The position numbers and the translations under genes are program-made. Below the pieces are notes generated by a model. It was not told the origin of the DNA, did no database searches, and saw nothing but the letters and a program-made list of their open reading frames with translations. This document shows positions 22,843-30,009 of a stretch of DNA of 36,706 nucleotides, piece by piece. This DNA is from Candidatus Dojkabacteria bacterium (GTDB lineage: Bacteria > Patescibacteriota > Dojkabacteria > JAHIVN01). Position 1 is the stretch's first letter; each line of letters starts with the position of its first letter. The stretch is taken from NCBI GenBank assembly GCA_028696515.1, contig JAQVGX010000004.1, positions 1-36,706 of the forward strand. Reading direction: 5' to 3'.

Positions 22843-23415
22843 ATGAAAGCTAGAGACATTCTTCTTGTAGTTGTATACGTAGGCTTAGGTGTGATGACGA
22901 GAACTGTGTGGCATGTAGCTCCTAACGTTGAATTTGTCACGGCATTAAGTATCGCCGGGGCGTTCTTTTTGCGTAAGAATTCTTCCTATGTGATACCTCT
23001 TGGCATCATGGTGATATCGGATCTTTTTATAGGAAATTCATCCATTTTTATATTTACCTGGTCTGCTTTTGGGCTGGCACATCTATCTGGAAAACTTATA
23101 AGAAGGGAATTTGCTGATAAATTCTTAGCTAGTTCTTCGAAGTTGATTAGGACATTACTTGTGTCCGAATTGGCTGGAGTAATTTTTACCTTATTTTTCT
23201 ATCTTTGGACAAATCTTGGGGTTGTTGTAGTATCAAACCTCTATCCCAAAACTTTCGATGGTCTACTGCTGAGCTATGAAATGGGTCTTCCGTTTCTACT
23301 CCCGCAACTGATTGGAAACATGATTATCGTTCCGGCGATATTTGTTGTGACAGAATTTGCATACAATAATGGATATAAATACTTGAAGAATATAAATTTG
23401 AAACTACAGAATTAG
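22843..23415 (+). CDS. ECF transporter S component, probable cobalamin specificity
   Basis: A 190-residue protein with about five to six membrane helices. Landmarks match the DUF6580/ECF S-component type: PNVEFVTALSIAGAFFLRKNSSYVIPLGIMVISDLFIG near the N-terminus, and the loop FFYLWTNLGVVVVSNLYPKTFDGLLLSYEMGLPFLLPQLIGNMI. S components bind the vitamin and pair with the energising EcfT and EcfA ATPases, which are not in this window and would have to be shared from elsewhere. The riboswitch and DUF4430 gene upstream point to cobalamin as substrate. That is inference; queuosine or other vitamins are used by related proteins. Confidence 0.82.
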   Translation: MKARDILLVVVYVGLGVMTRTVWHVAPNVEFVTALSIAGAFFLRKNSSYVIPLGIMVISDLFIGNSSIFIFTWSAFGLAHLSGKLIRREFADKFLASSSKLIRTLLVSELAGVIFTLFFYLWTNLGVVVVSNLYPKTFDGLLLSYEMGLPFLLPQLIGNMIIVPAIFVVTEFAYNNGYKYLKNINLKLQN

Positions 23416-23418
23416 TTC

Positions 23419-23655
23419 TTAAGCTTCTAAGATGTTTTGGGAAGTAGATTGACGATCCAGGAAGATAGAAAAGATTCCTATCAAAGCTTGTCTGAAGGTA
23501 GCTAGTGTTTCACCGGCAAATTCAACTGCCTGGTTTGCTGCCTCTTCTGTTACTTGAATAACTCTTCCAGCCGCATGTACCAAGGCATCCTTGAGGTTCG
23601 ATATGCCGAATCTTATTCCTTCGTATGTTTCTGTGGGGCGAATAGGTACTAACAT
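23419..23655 (-). CDS. Small hypothetical protein
   Basis: Encodes 78 residues from the ATG at 23655; a TTG at 23676 would extend it but coincides with the transcript start expected from the promoter. It begins MLVPIRPTETYEGIRFG, continues as an Ala/Glu-rich amphipathic helix (LVHAAGRVIQVTEEAANQAVEFAGE) and has a short hydrophobic patch (ALIGIFSIFL) near the end. No family is recognised. A good promoter directly upstream supports it as a real gene. Its stop is three nt from the stop of the convergent S-component gene. Confidence 0.55.
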   Translation of the reverse strand: MLVPIRPTETYEGIRFGISNLKDALVHAAGRVIQVTEEAANQAVEFAGETLATFRQALIGIFSIFLDRQSTSQNILEA

Positions 23656-23677
23656 TTTGGTCTCTTGATATTCCAAG

Positions 23678-23707
23678 ATTATATCAAATTTTGCATTATA
23701 GGTTCAA
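23678..23707 (-). promoter_or_regulatory. Promoter of the small hypothetical gene
   Basis: On the minus strand TTGAAC (23702-23707), 18-nt spacer and TGATATAAT-type extended -10 (hexamer 23678-23683), 23 nt before the ATG at 23655. Confidence 0.55.
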
Positions 23708-24085
23708 TAGCCAGGGAGAGGAGTTGAATTGAGGGAAAAAACAGCATGGAATTTTGTTTAAGGTGGGTTTTCAGTTGCTTTACTTTGATATTCTAGATCA
23801 AAAAGGATTCTAATTCTAACCATAAACTAGGTTAACATAATGATTATAAAGGTACATAGATGAGTAGAAAGCAAAATATATTTTTTTAAAACCCGATTTT
23901 TATGACAATTTCCAGTCTACGTGTGCTTGCTATTTTTGACTTTATGTAGTACCTTTATTTTGTGGTTCAGGAATCTGAGAAAGGGGATAAGTTTTTTATG
24001 ATTAAGATTCTTCACCACGACGTTAAGCAGATATAGTTAACTAGAAGTAGTGTTCTTTGCTTAACTTGTAAGTCGGAGAGCAATT
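23708..24085. other. Intergenic, no gene seen
   Basis: About 380 nt of AT-rich DNA upstream of the secreted DNRLRE protein gene. I see no conserved RNA, strong hairpin or plausible small gene. The last part holds a ribosome binding site (GGAG at about 24075, 7 nt before the GTG start at 24086). Confidence 0.5.
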
Positions 24086-25456
24086 GTGAAAAAGTTAACA
24101 CCCACTATAATAATAGTTCTTTTTCTACTATCACTATTTCCTGTTCAATCAAATGCTCAGGAAACAAAGTCTGTAAGCCTTTATCCTTCTGCAGATGCAA
24201 CTGTTGTGGACATAAGTGGAACGAACTATGGATCTGAGGCGACTTTGAAATGTCAAAATGATGCAGCAACATTTGCCACTTTCCTTATAAAATTTGATCT
24301 TTCTACGATTCCATCAAATGCAACCGTTCAATCTGCAACCTTATCTTTAAACCTGAACGATACAAATGGCAGCACGGTTACCTTGAATGCGTATAAGGTT
24401 ACCTCTACCTGGTCAGAAACTTCTGTTAGCGGGTCCTCGAAACCAGGTATAGATTTGGGGGTGGTTTATGGGGCTCAATCCGTCGGGGGGAGTTTGGGGA
24501 AAATTACTTTCTCTCAGGACTTCTCGGATTTGGTTGAGAATTGGCTTTCAAATCCTGCACTTAACCAAGGTTTGTATTTTGAATCAACAAAGTCTGCTGA
24601 TTATGAACATGTCTTTGGCAGCAAGGAAAGTTCAATTAAACCAACTCTTGCAATGACATACTCAGTTCCAGATGAAAATCCTCCAGTTATTTCAGATATC
24701 AGTACGAGCTTTCTTACTCAGACATCAGTGATAATTGAGTGGAAAACTGACGAAGAAGCAACAAGTTTTGTAGAATATGGTGAAAACCTATCTTATGGAA
24801 AGATAGCCGGAAGCGGAGAGTATACATCAAATCATAGTGTCCTTCTTTCGGAGCTTGAGAGTAATACAAAGTATCATTTTAAGGTTACAAGCGAGGATGC
24901 TTACGGTAACAAGTCCGAATCAGCAGATACAACTTTTAAAACAAAGGCCAAAAAAGATCCGCAAGAAGAGGCAAAGACAGAGGAGAATGTTTCAGATGAA
25001 ATATATCCTCCTTCAGGTCTTAAAATTGTTACTGGGGTTGAAGATGAGAAGTACTATGCTGAACTAGGCTGGCAGCATTCTGTTACAGAGGAGATTGATG
25101 GATATCGAATTTATCGAAGTGAAGAAGATAGAACTTCTTACGTTTTTCTGACTGAAGTAGGAAATGATAAAACGAGTTACAAAGATTTTGAGGTCGAAGA
25201 TGGAAAAACATACTTTTATGTTCTCAGAACTGTCAAAGGAGAACTTGAATCAAAAGATTCAAACGAGGAAGTAATCACAATTTACGGACCAGATGGACAG
25301 CCGAAAGAGAAAGACTTCAGTTTCTGGAAAGGATTTACTATTGTAAATCTCACCTTGTGGCCTGTTTTGGCGATAGCTTATGTTTTATACAAAAGAAAAC
25401 GGCAAGGAAAAAACTTGAGATTTAGAGGAGTTGGGAACAAAGAAATAAGAAAATAG
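24086..25456 (+). CDS. Secreted DNRLRE / fibronectin type III surface protein
   Basis: A 456-residue surface protein. A signal peptide (KKLTPTIIIVLFLLSLFPVQSNAQ) is followed by a DNRLRE domain (about residues 28-195; SLYPSADATVVD, TFLIKFDLSTIP, SATLSLNLNDTNG, DFSDLVENWLSNP). A first fibronectin-III-like domain (about 200-290; SVIIEWKTDEEATSFVEYGE, TKYHFKVTSEDAYGN) and an acidic linker follow, then a second FN3 domain (about 315-400), a C-terminal membrane helix and a basic tail (YKRKRQGK). DNRLRE domains are found in secreted carbohydrate-active or adhesive proteins. No LPxTG is present, so it is held by its helix. The GTG start has a GGAG ribosome site. Confidence 0.85.
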   Translation: MKKLTPTIIIVLFLLSLFPVQSNAQETKSVSLYPSADATVVDISGTNYGSEATLKCQNDAATFATFLIKFDLSTIPSNATVQSATLSLNLNDTNGSTVTLNAYKVTSTWSETSVSGSSKPGIDLGVVYGAQSVGGSLGKITFSQDFSDLVENWLSNPALNQGLYFESTKSADYEHVFGSKESSIKPTLAMTYSVPDENPPVISDISTSFLTQTSVIIEWKTDEEATSFVEYGENLSYGKIAGSGEYTSNHSVLLSELESNTKYHFKVTSEDAYGNKSESADTTFKTKAKKDPQEEAKTEENVSDEIYPPSGLKIVTGVEDEKYYAELGWQHSVTEEIDGYRIYRSEEDRTSYVFLTEVGNDKTSYKDFEVEDGKTYFYVLRTVKGELESKDSNEEVITIYGPDGQPKEKDFSFWKGFTIVNLTLWPVLAIAYVLYKRKRQGKNLRFRGVGNKEIRK

Positions 25457-25575
25457 ATAGAAAGATAGTTTGTGCCACAGGCGCCTGCCTGTCGGCATAC
25501 AGGCACCCGCACATGGCAGGAGATAGTCAGATAGCTAGATGGTTATATGATTGACAGTTAGATATTGGAGATTGG
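25455..25575. repeat. Degenerate 8-nt tandem repeat interrupted by a GC-rich hairpin
   Basis: Octamers AGATAGAA and AGATAGTT (25455-25470) and AGATAGTC, AGATAGCT, AGATGGTT, ATATGATT (25521-25552) keep the 8-nt period, then degrade. Between them is a GC-rich element with the hairpin TGCCTGT-CGGCAT-ACAGGCA (25486-25505), unlike its AT-rich surroundings and possibly inserted. Confidence 0.55.
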
Positions 25576-25654
25576 TTGTTGCTAATTGATAGATGTATCT
25601 ATGCGCGGATAAATCTTCAAAAAAACTGCCCAACGAAATTAACTTACTTAGTTC

Positions 25655-25681
25655 ACCGAATATACCGAATGCACCTAATAT
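25655..25681. repeat. Three degenerate 9-nt repeats
   Basis: ACCGAATAT, ACCGAATGC and ACCTAATAT follow one another in exact register. They lie in the 327-nt spacer between the DNRLRE gene and the UvrA-like gene, which otherwise holds only the octamer repeats on either side and no gene. Confidence 0.45.
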
Positions 25682-25719
25682 ACATATCAACCACAAATAA
25701 CCTAGTAACAAAATGGTAT

Positions 25720-25775
25720 GGATGGATGGATAGATAGTTAGACGGTTAGAGAATTAGATAGAAAAGTTGCTAGAT
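25720..25775. repeat. Degenerate 8-nt tandem repeat, RGTTAGAT type
   Basis: Seven consecutive octamers in exact register: GGATGGAT, GGATAGAT, AGTTAGAC, GGTTAGAG, AATTAGAT, AGAAAAGT, TGCTAGAT. They end just before the stop codon of the UvrA-like gene. Confidence 0.6.
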
Positions 25776-25783
25776 GGAAAGGA

Positions 25784-28051
25784 TTACTTTACAAATTCCT
25801 TTATGATAGATTTTTTACTTTCGATCATTTCACCTATCTGTCCCTGATACAGTACTTTACCGCCATTTATTCCTCCTTTCGGGCCCAATTCAACTATCCA
25901 GTCTGCATTCTTGATCACCTCAATGTTATGTTCTACTATTATTATGGTGTTGCCTAAATCTACTATTTTGTGTACCAAAGACATCAGCTTGTCAATATCA
26001 TACATGTGAAGTCCGACAGTTGGCTCATCAAGGATCAGAAGATCTCCCTTATTGCCCAGATACTTACACAGTTTGATTCTTTGACATTCCCCGCCCGAGA
26101 GATGTGTAGCTTCCTGACCTATCTTCATGTAGCCCAGCCCGACTTCTTCCAGAAGTTTTGACTTTGCTAGAACTTCTTTTGAGCTAAATACTCGCTTCAA
26201 CTCATTGACTTGAAGAGCCATTATTTGAGCCATATCCAGCTCTTTATATCTAATATTTTCTAACACTTCCTTTTTATATCTTGTCCCCTTACACCTGCTG
26301 CATACTATTTCAACATCTTCCAGAAAGTTCATGTCAATCTTAATCAAGCCCTGTCCCTTACATTTATCGCAGCCGCCGATTGAGTTAAAAGAGAGGAGGG
26401 CTTTAGAGCAGTTGAGCTTTTTAGCTATTTCGTTTCTGATGCTGTCAAAAAGACCTGTGTATGTTGCCGGATTTGATCTGGAAGTTTTTCCGATAGATGT
26501 CTGATCGATAAGAACGGTTTGTGGAACTCTGCCCATAATTTCTTCTATTAGACTGCTTTTACCGGCTCCGGACGCTCCTACAATCAAATTAAGAGCATTT
26601 TGAGCTATTTTTACATCGATGTTCTTTAGGTTATTCTTCTTGAGATTGGAGAAGCTTATCAGCTTATTGGCTGATCGGCTTTGGCTCTTATTAGTTGAAG
26701 ACACGGATCCTTTAAGATATCTTGCTGTGAGGCTGTCCTGCTTCATAAATTCATTAGAGGAGCCACTAGCTACCACTTTCCCGCCGGCAAGACCTGCTTT
26801 AGGTCCTATATCTATGATAAAATCTGCACTTCTGATTACTTCTTTATCGTGTTCGACAACAATAACCGTGTTCCCCTTGTCCCTTAGTCTTCTTAACAGC
26901 CGTATGATTCTATCTATATCTCTCGGATGCATACCGATCGTTGGCTCATCTAGGATATAAAGCATTTCAACCAGATTGATACCGAGATGCTTAGCCAATT
27001 TAAGTCTTTGAGACTCTCCTCCTGATAGGGTAGGAATAGGCCTGTTAAGACTTAAGTATCCAAGCCCGATATCTATCAGCCGGCGGACTCTTTTTCGCAT
27101 TGAGCTGATGAGCTCTTGAGCCTGTTGGCTTCTGAGATTTGTAAGCAGGTCGTTCAGTTCATCTAGCGTAAGTGCAGCAATATCAGCAATATCCCGTCCT
27201 AGGATCTTTTTAGTTAGCGCCTTTTCACTTAAGAGCTTTCCATTACATTTCGGGCACTCTCTTCTAATGTACAAGTTCTTGTCATAGTCAAGTAGATCCC
27301 TATTTTTTTCCATTTTCCTGCCATCGCTTCTTTTTTTTAGTCTTTTGATCGACTTTACCATGCCCCTAAATGTTGAGTAAGATAGACCTCGTGCTTTATA
27401 TTCAGGAACTTGCACCTTTACGGGATCAGAGTAAAGTAGCAGATTCATTTCTTCTTTTGAGAAGTTCTTGAGCTTTTTATCCAAGTTAAAGAAGCCGGTA
27501 GCTTTCAATATCTTGATACCAAAGCTATCGGGAGACAGTCTTTTCCAAAGAACTCCTCCTTCATTTATTGATCTGTTCAGATCGAGCAGATTACCAATAT
27601 TTACTTCTAGAATGAAGCCCAAACCCTTGCATTTGGGGCAGGCTCCTTTAGGGTTGTTGTACGAGAAGTGGCCGGCACTAAGCCTTGGTCTGTCAGGAGT
27701 TGATATTCTTGAGAATAAAAGTCTTAGATAAGTATAGATCTCGCTGTATGTGCCTACTGTTGAGCGAGGGTTGTTGCCAAGTCTTTTTTGCTCGATTGCA
27801 ATAGACGGAGAGAGTCCTGAGATTGATCGAACTTTCGGCTTTTTCATTTTGACAAAGTCTTTCCGTGAATAAGTTGAGATTGACTCAAGATATTCAAGCT
27901 GTGCCTGGGCAAATATTGTGTCAAAGGCCAAGCTTGTCTTGCCGGATCCGGATAAGCCCGTAATGACAGTAACCTTATTTCTTGGGATGTCGATATCGAT
28001 ACTTTTTAAATTGTTAGTGCAGACTCCTCGAAGGGAGATGTAGTTGTTCAT
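25784..28051 (-). CDS. UvrA-like double ABC ATPase lacking the UvrB-binding domain
   Basis: A 755-residue protein with both UvrA ATPase halves: Walker A GLSGSGKT (32-39), signature LSGGES (342-347), Walker B YILDEPT; then Walker A GASGAGKS (492-499), signature LSGGEC (651-656) and Walker B LILDEPT. Zinc-module cysteines are present (CPKCKG 138-143, CPKC 266-269, CDKCKG 561-566, CSRCKG 584-589). Full-length UvrA has about 940 residues. Here the stretch after LLFSRISTPD jumps straight to FSYNNPKGACPKC, deleting the UvrB-binding domain. Such forms (UvrA2, DrrC) confer resistance to DNA-binding drugs or have unknown roles and cannot recruit UvrB normally. A MerR-type promoter precedes it. An octamer repeat lies inside its linker. 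Confidence 0.88.
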   Translation of the reverse strand: MNNYISLRGVCTNNLKSIDIDIPRNKVTVITGLSGSGKTSLAFDTIFAQAQLEYLESISTYSRKDFVKMKKPKVRSISGLSPSIAIEQKRLGNNPRSTVGTYSEIYTYLRLLFSRISTPDRPRLSAGHFSYNNPKGACPKCKGLGFILEVNIGNLLDLNRSINEGGVLWKRLSPDSFGIKILKATGFFNLDKKLKNFSKEEMNLLLYSDPVKVQVPEYKARGLSYSTFRGMVKSIKRLKKRSDGRKMEKNRDLLDYDKNLYIRRECPKCNGKLLSEKALTKKILGRDIADIAALTLDELNDLLTNLRSQQAQELISSMRKRVRRLIDIGLGYLSLNRPIPTLSGGESQRLKLAKHLGINLVEMLYILDEPTIGMHPRDIDRIIRLLRRLRDKGNTVIVVEHDKEVIRSADFIIDIGPKAGLAGGKVVASGSSNEFMKQDSLTARYLKGSVSSTNKSQSRSANKLISFSNLKKNNLKNIDVKIAQNALNLIVGASGAGKSSLIEEIMGRVPQTVLIDQTSIGKTSRSNPATYTGLFDSIRNEIAKKLNCSKALLSFNSIGGCDKCKGQGLIKIDMNFLEDVEIVCSRCKGTRYKKEVLENIRYKELDMAQIMALQVNELKRVFSSKEVLAKSKLLEEVGLGYMKIGQEATHLSGGECQRIKLCKYLGNKGDLLILDEPTVGLHMYDIDKLMSLVHKIVDLGNTIIIVEHNIEVIKNADWIVELGPKGGINGGKVLYQGQIGEMIESKKSIIKEFVK
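26653..26692. repeat. (A/G)GCTTATC octamer repeat inside the UvrA-like gene
   Basis: AGCTTATC, AGCTTATT, GGCTGATC, GGCTTTGG and CTCTTATT follow in exact 8-nt register within coding DNA. They encode the Ser/Lys/Asn-rich linker (about residues 449-468) between the two ABC halves. It is the same family as at 5034-5123 and 28061-28108. Confidence 0.6.
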
Positions 28052-28060
28052 TATTTTTTG

Positions 28061-28108
28061 AGCAAATAAGCTTATGAGCTATTTGGCTTATCGGCTTTTC
28101 AGCTTAAT
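28061..28108. repeat. (A/G)GCTTATC octamer repeat in the UvrA-like leader
   Basis: Six octamers in exact register: AGCAAATA, AGCTTATG, AGCTATTT, GGCTTATC, GGCTTTTC, AGCTTAAT. They fill the 5' untranslated region between the -10 box (28121-28126) and the start codon (28051). Confidence 0.65.
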
Positions 28109-28120
28109 TATTATGTACAA

Positions 28121-28151
28121 ATTATAGAGTATGACGTAACGTTATAGTCAA
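28121..28151 (-). promoter_or_regulatory. MerR-type promoter of the UvrA-like gene (19-bp spacer)
   Basis: On the minus strand TTGACT (28146-28151), exactly 19 nt, then TATAAT (28121-28126). A 19-bp spacer is the hallmark of MerR-activated promoters, which the regulator untwists. The spacer contains AACGTTACGT, shared with the promoter at 28945-28975, and TGAC...GTCA half-sites. Confidence 0.75.
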
Positions 28152-28222
28152 GGGGATAGATTAAAAGTCAAAGACTAAATCTCAAATCCGATTTGGAAAT
28201 CGCCTATTAAAACTCAGGACTC

Positions 28223-28936
28223 TCACAGTTTCTGTAATCGAGTCTTTCTGCTCTGGTAAGTATTATCTACATTCAGCTTAAAATCCAAACAAAAGTTAAT
28301 TCCCGTAACGGTTCCTAGCCAGAGTCTACTCTGATATGCTACATTGCCTTCTGCATAGTTTATGAAAATGCTTCGATTACCAGAAAAAGTTTCATGACAA
28401 ACGGTTTCCAATTCATCGAACTGAAAAGATGTATTTAAACAGATGTGAATGTGGGGAAGCCAGTAATTTGTTGACAGGATAGAAGGGCCAATTTGTATAG
28501 GCAAAAATTCTATCATTGGTTTATCAGTATCGCCGGCAAATAACCAGGTAGAATTATCGGCAGATTTCATTATATAGAGATCTATCTTTGTTTTTCGACT
28601 GCTGGATTTTAACGTAGCTAGTTCTTGTTTCGCAGAATTTACCTTGTAGCAAAACCCTATGTGATCAAGGCTCAATATATGGGGAGAGCATTTTTGGAGA
28701 AACCCTTTAAAATGTTGTGGATTGCAAAGAGCATTTGAAAGGTTATTTCTGTATTTCATCAATCTCCCAGAGGATATGGTTAATTTGATAGAGTTTGATC
28801 TCACTATCATCAAGGTTTTACTCTCTGATTCTATTACTATCTGCCCGTTTTTGATATTTGAATCAACTCTATCTAGGATCATTAGAGGTTTTAAGAGAGA
28901 TATGACTTCTATTAGTGAATTGATTTTTATGTTCAT
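28223..28936 (-). CDS. VOC-like (glyoxalase/bleomycin-resistance fold) protein
   Basis: Encodes 237 residues from the ATG at 28936; longer frames would start upstream of or inside the promoter. The second half has a VOC-like pattern: a strand with possible metal ligand His (SLDHIGFCYKV, H92), a Glu on a later strand (PMIEFLPIQIG, E143) and another His (LPHIHICLNT, H162/H164). VOC proteins bind metals for dioxygenase or lyase chemistry, or sequester drugs. The first 85 residues are unassigned. It shares a MerR-type promoter sequence with the UvrA-like gene and is divergent from the MerR gene, so it is probably part of the same response. The VOC call is tentative. Confidence 0.5.
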   Translation of the reverse strand: MNIKINSLIEVISLLKPLMILDRVDSNIKNGQIVIESESKTLMIVRSNSIKLTISSGRLMKYRNNLSNALCNPQHFKGFLQKCSPHILSLDHIGFCYKVNSAKQELATLKSSSRKTKIDLYIMKSADNSTWLFAGDTDKPMIEFLPIQIGPSILSTNYWLPHIHICLNTSFQFDELETVCHETFSGNRSIFINYAEGNVAYQSRLWLGTVTGINFCLDFKLNVDNTYQSRKTRLQKL

Positions 28937-28944
28937 TAATGGGA

Positions 28945-28975
28945 ATGATAATATATAACGTAACGTTGTAGTCAA
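28945..28975 (-). promoter_or_regulatory. MerR-type promoter of the VOC-like gene (19-bp spacer)
   Basis: On the minus strand TTGACT (28970-28975), exactly 19 nt, then TATCAT (28945-28950). The spacer shares the AACGTTACGT core with the UvrA-like promoter. The start codon at 28936 is only 8 nt beyond the -10, so the mRNA is probably leaderless. Confidence 0.7.
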
Positions 28976-29033
28976 GGATAGAAATATCAAATGTATAAGT
29001 TCAAAACTTAAATATTTCCGTTACCGATAATAC

Positions 29034-29064
29034 TTGTACATTTATGGTGCATTTGTTGTACAAT
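29034..29064 (+). promoter_or_regulatory. Possible promoter of the MerR gene
   Basis: TTGTAC (29034-29039), 19-nt spacer and TACAAT (29059-29064), 20 nt before the ATG at 29085. The palindrome TTGTACAA covers the -10 (29056-29063) and echoes TTGTACA at the -35. It does not share the AACGTTACGT core of the two target promoters. Confidence 0.45.
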
Positions 29065-29084
29065 TGGTTCATTGCGTTATCATT

Positions 29085-29927
29085 ATGAACAATCTTCTTT
29101 TAGCCGGAGAATTTGCTAGGCTTGCCCGAACTACCAAGCGGACTGTTATCTGGTATGATCAAAAGGGGATTCTTGAGCCTTATAAAACTCTTGAAAATGG
29201 CTACAGGTACTATGTACCAAGGCAGATTATAGACTATCAGGTAGTTTCACTTCTTAGACAATTGAACTTCTCAATTAGCGATATACAGCTGTTTCTTAAG
29301 AATTCCAAGTCACTTAAAACTTTGTTCAAAACGAAAAGGAACTTGATAAGTGGCGAACTTAAGAAACTTCGTCTAAAGCTGAATTCTATTGAGGAGTATT
29401 ATCGAAATTTAGAAGGAGGGGATTTGCTAGTTAAACCTAAAATTGTGGCCGTGAAACAATGCTTAGTTATCTATTTTGATCGAATGGGATCTTATGCAAA
29501 AATTAAAGACTACTGTCTTGAACTCAAAGATATGATCGGCGCTAGAGTAGCTAAAATGGGGCTATTTTACACGGCGTTCTATGAGAGGGCTTACCGGCCG
29601 AAAAATGCTAAGATGCAGATAGGCCTGAAGGTTGGGGGCGGAGAGGAGAGGGCAGTACAACGGTTATTGAACGATTTTAGAACAATTGCAGGACTGCATT
29701 TCGCTACTGTTCCTTCACATAAAGCCTTAGTCCATATTCACAGAGGTTCCGGCCGGTTCAACTCTTTACTTTGGAATCACTTGGCTACTTTTATGAAAAG
29801 GAAAAAGCTTCTGCCACATCCAGATATTCTTCATAGAGAAATATATAATAAGACATCTCTCAATGGATATCCTGATGAAGATGAGCATGTATTTGAGCTG
29901 CAAAGACCGTTGACAACGAAACAGTAA
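29085..29927 (+). CDS. MerR-family transcriptional regulator with effector-binding domain
   Basis: A 280-residue protein. The N-terminal MerR helix-turn-helix and wing (LLAGEFARLARTTKRTVIWYDQKGILEPYKTLENGYRYY, about residues 3-43) is followed by the second HTH part and the dimerising coiled coil (about 80-125). A C-terminal domain of about 150 residues resembles the GyrI/BmrR-type drug-sensing fold (KPKIVAVKQCLVIYFDRMGSYAKI). BmrR-like regulators bind cationic drugs and activate promoters with 19-bp spacers, which is what the two neighbouring minus-strand promoters have. The ATG at 29085 fits the family start; an upstream in-frame TTG lies in the promoter. Confidence 0.85.
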   Translation: MNNLLLAGEFARLARTTKRTVIWYDQKGILEPYKTLENGYRYYVPRQIIDYQVVSLLRQLNFSISDIQLFLKNSKSLKTLFKTKRNLISGELKKLRLKLNSIEEYYRNLEGGDLLVKPKIVAVKQCLVIYFDRMGSYAKIKDYCLELKDMIGARVAKMGLFYTAFYERAYRPKNAKMQIGLKVGGGEERAVQRLLNDFRTIAGLHFATVPSHKALVHIHRGSGRFNSLLWNHLATFMKRKKLLPHPDILHREIYNKTSLNGYPDEDEHVFELQRPLTTKQ

Positions 29928-30009
29928 ATAGTTAGGTGGTAAAATGGGAAGTGTCGTTAGGCAATGTCAAGCTGAACACTCTTCCGGCAAGAACGGCACG
30001 GATAGAGGA

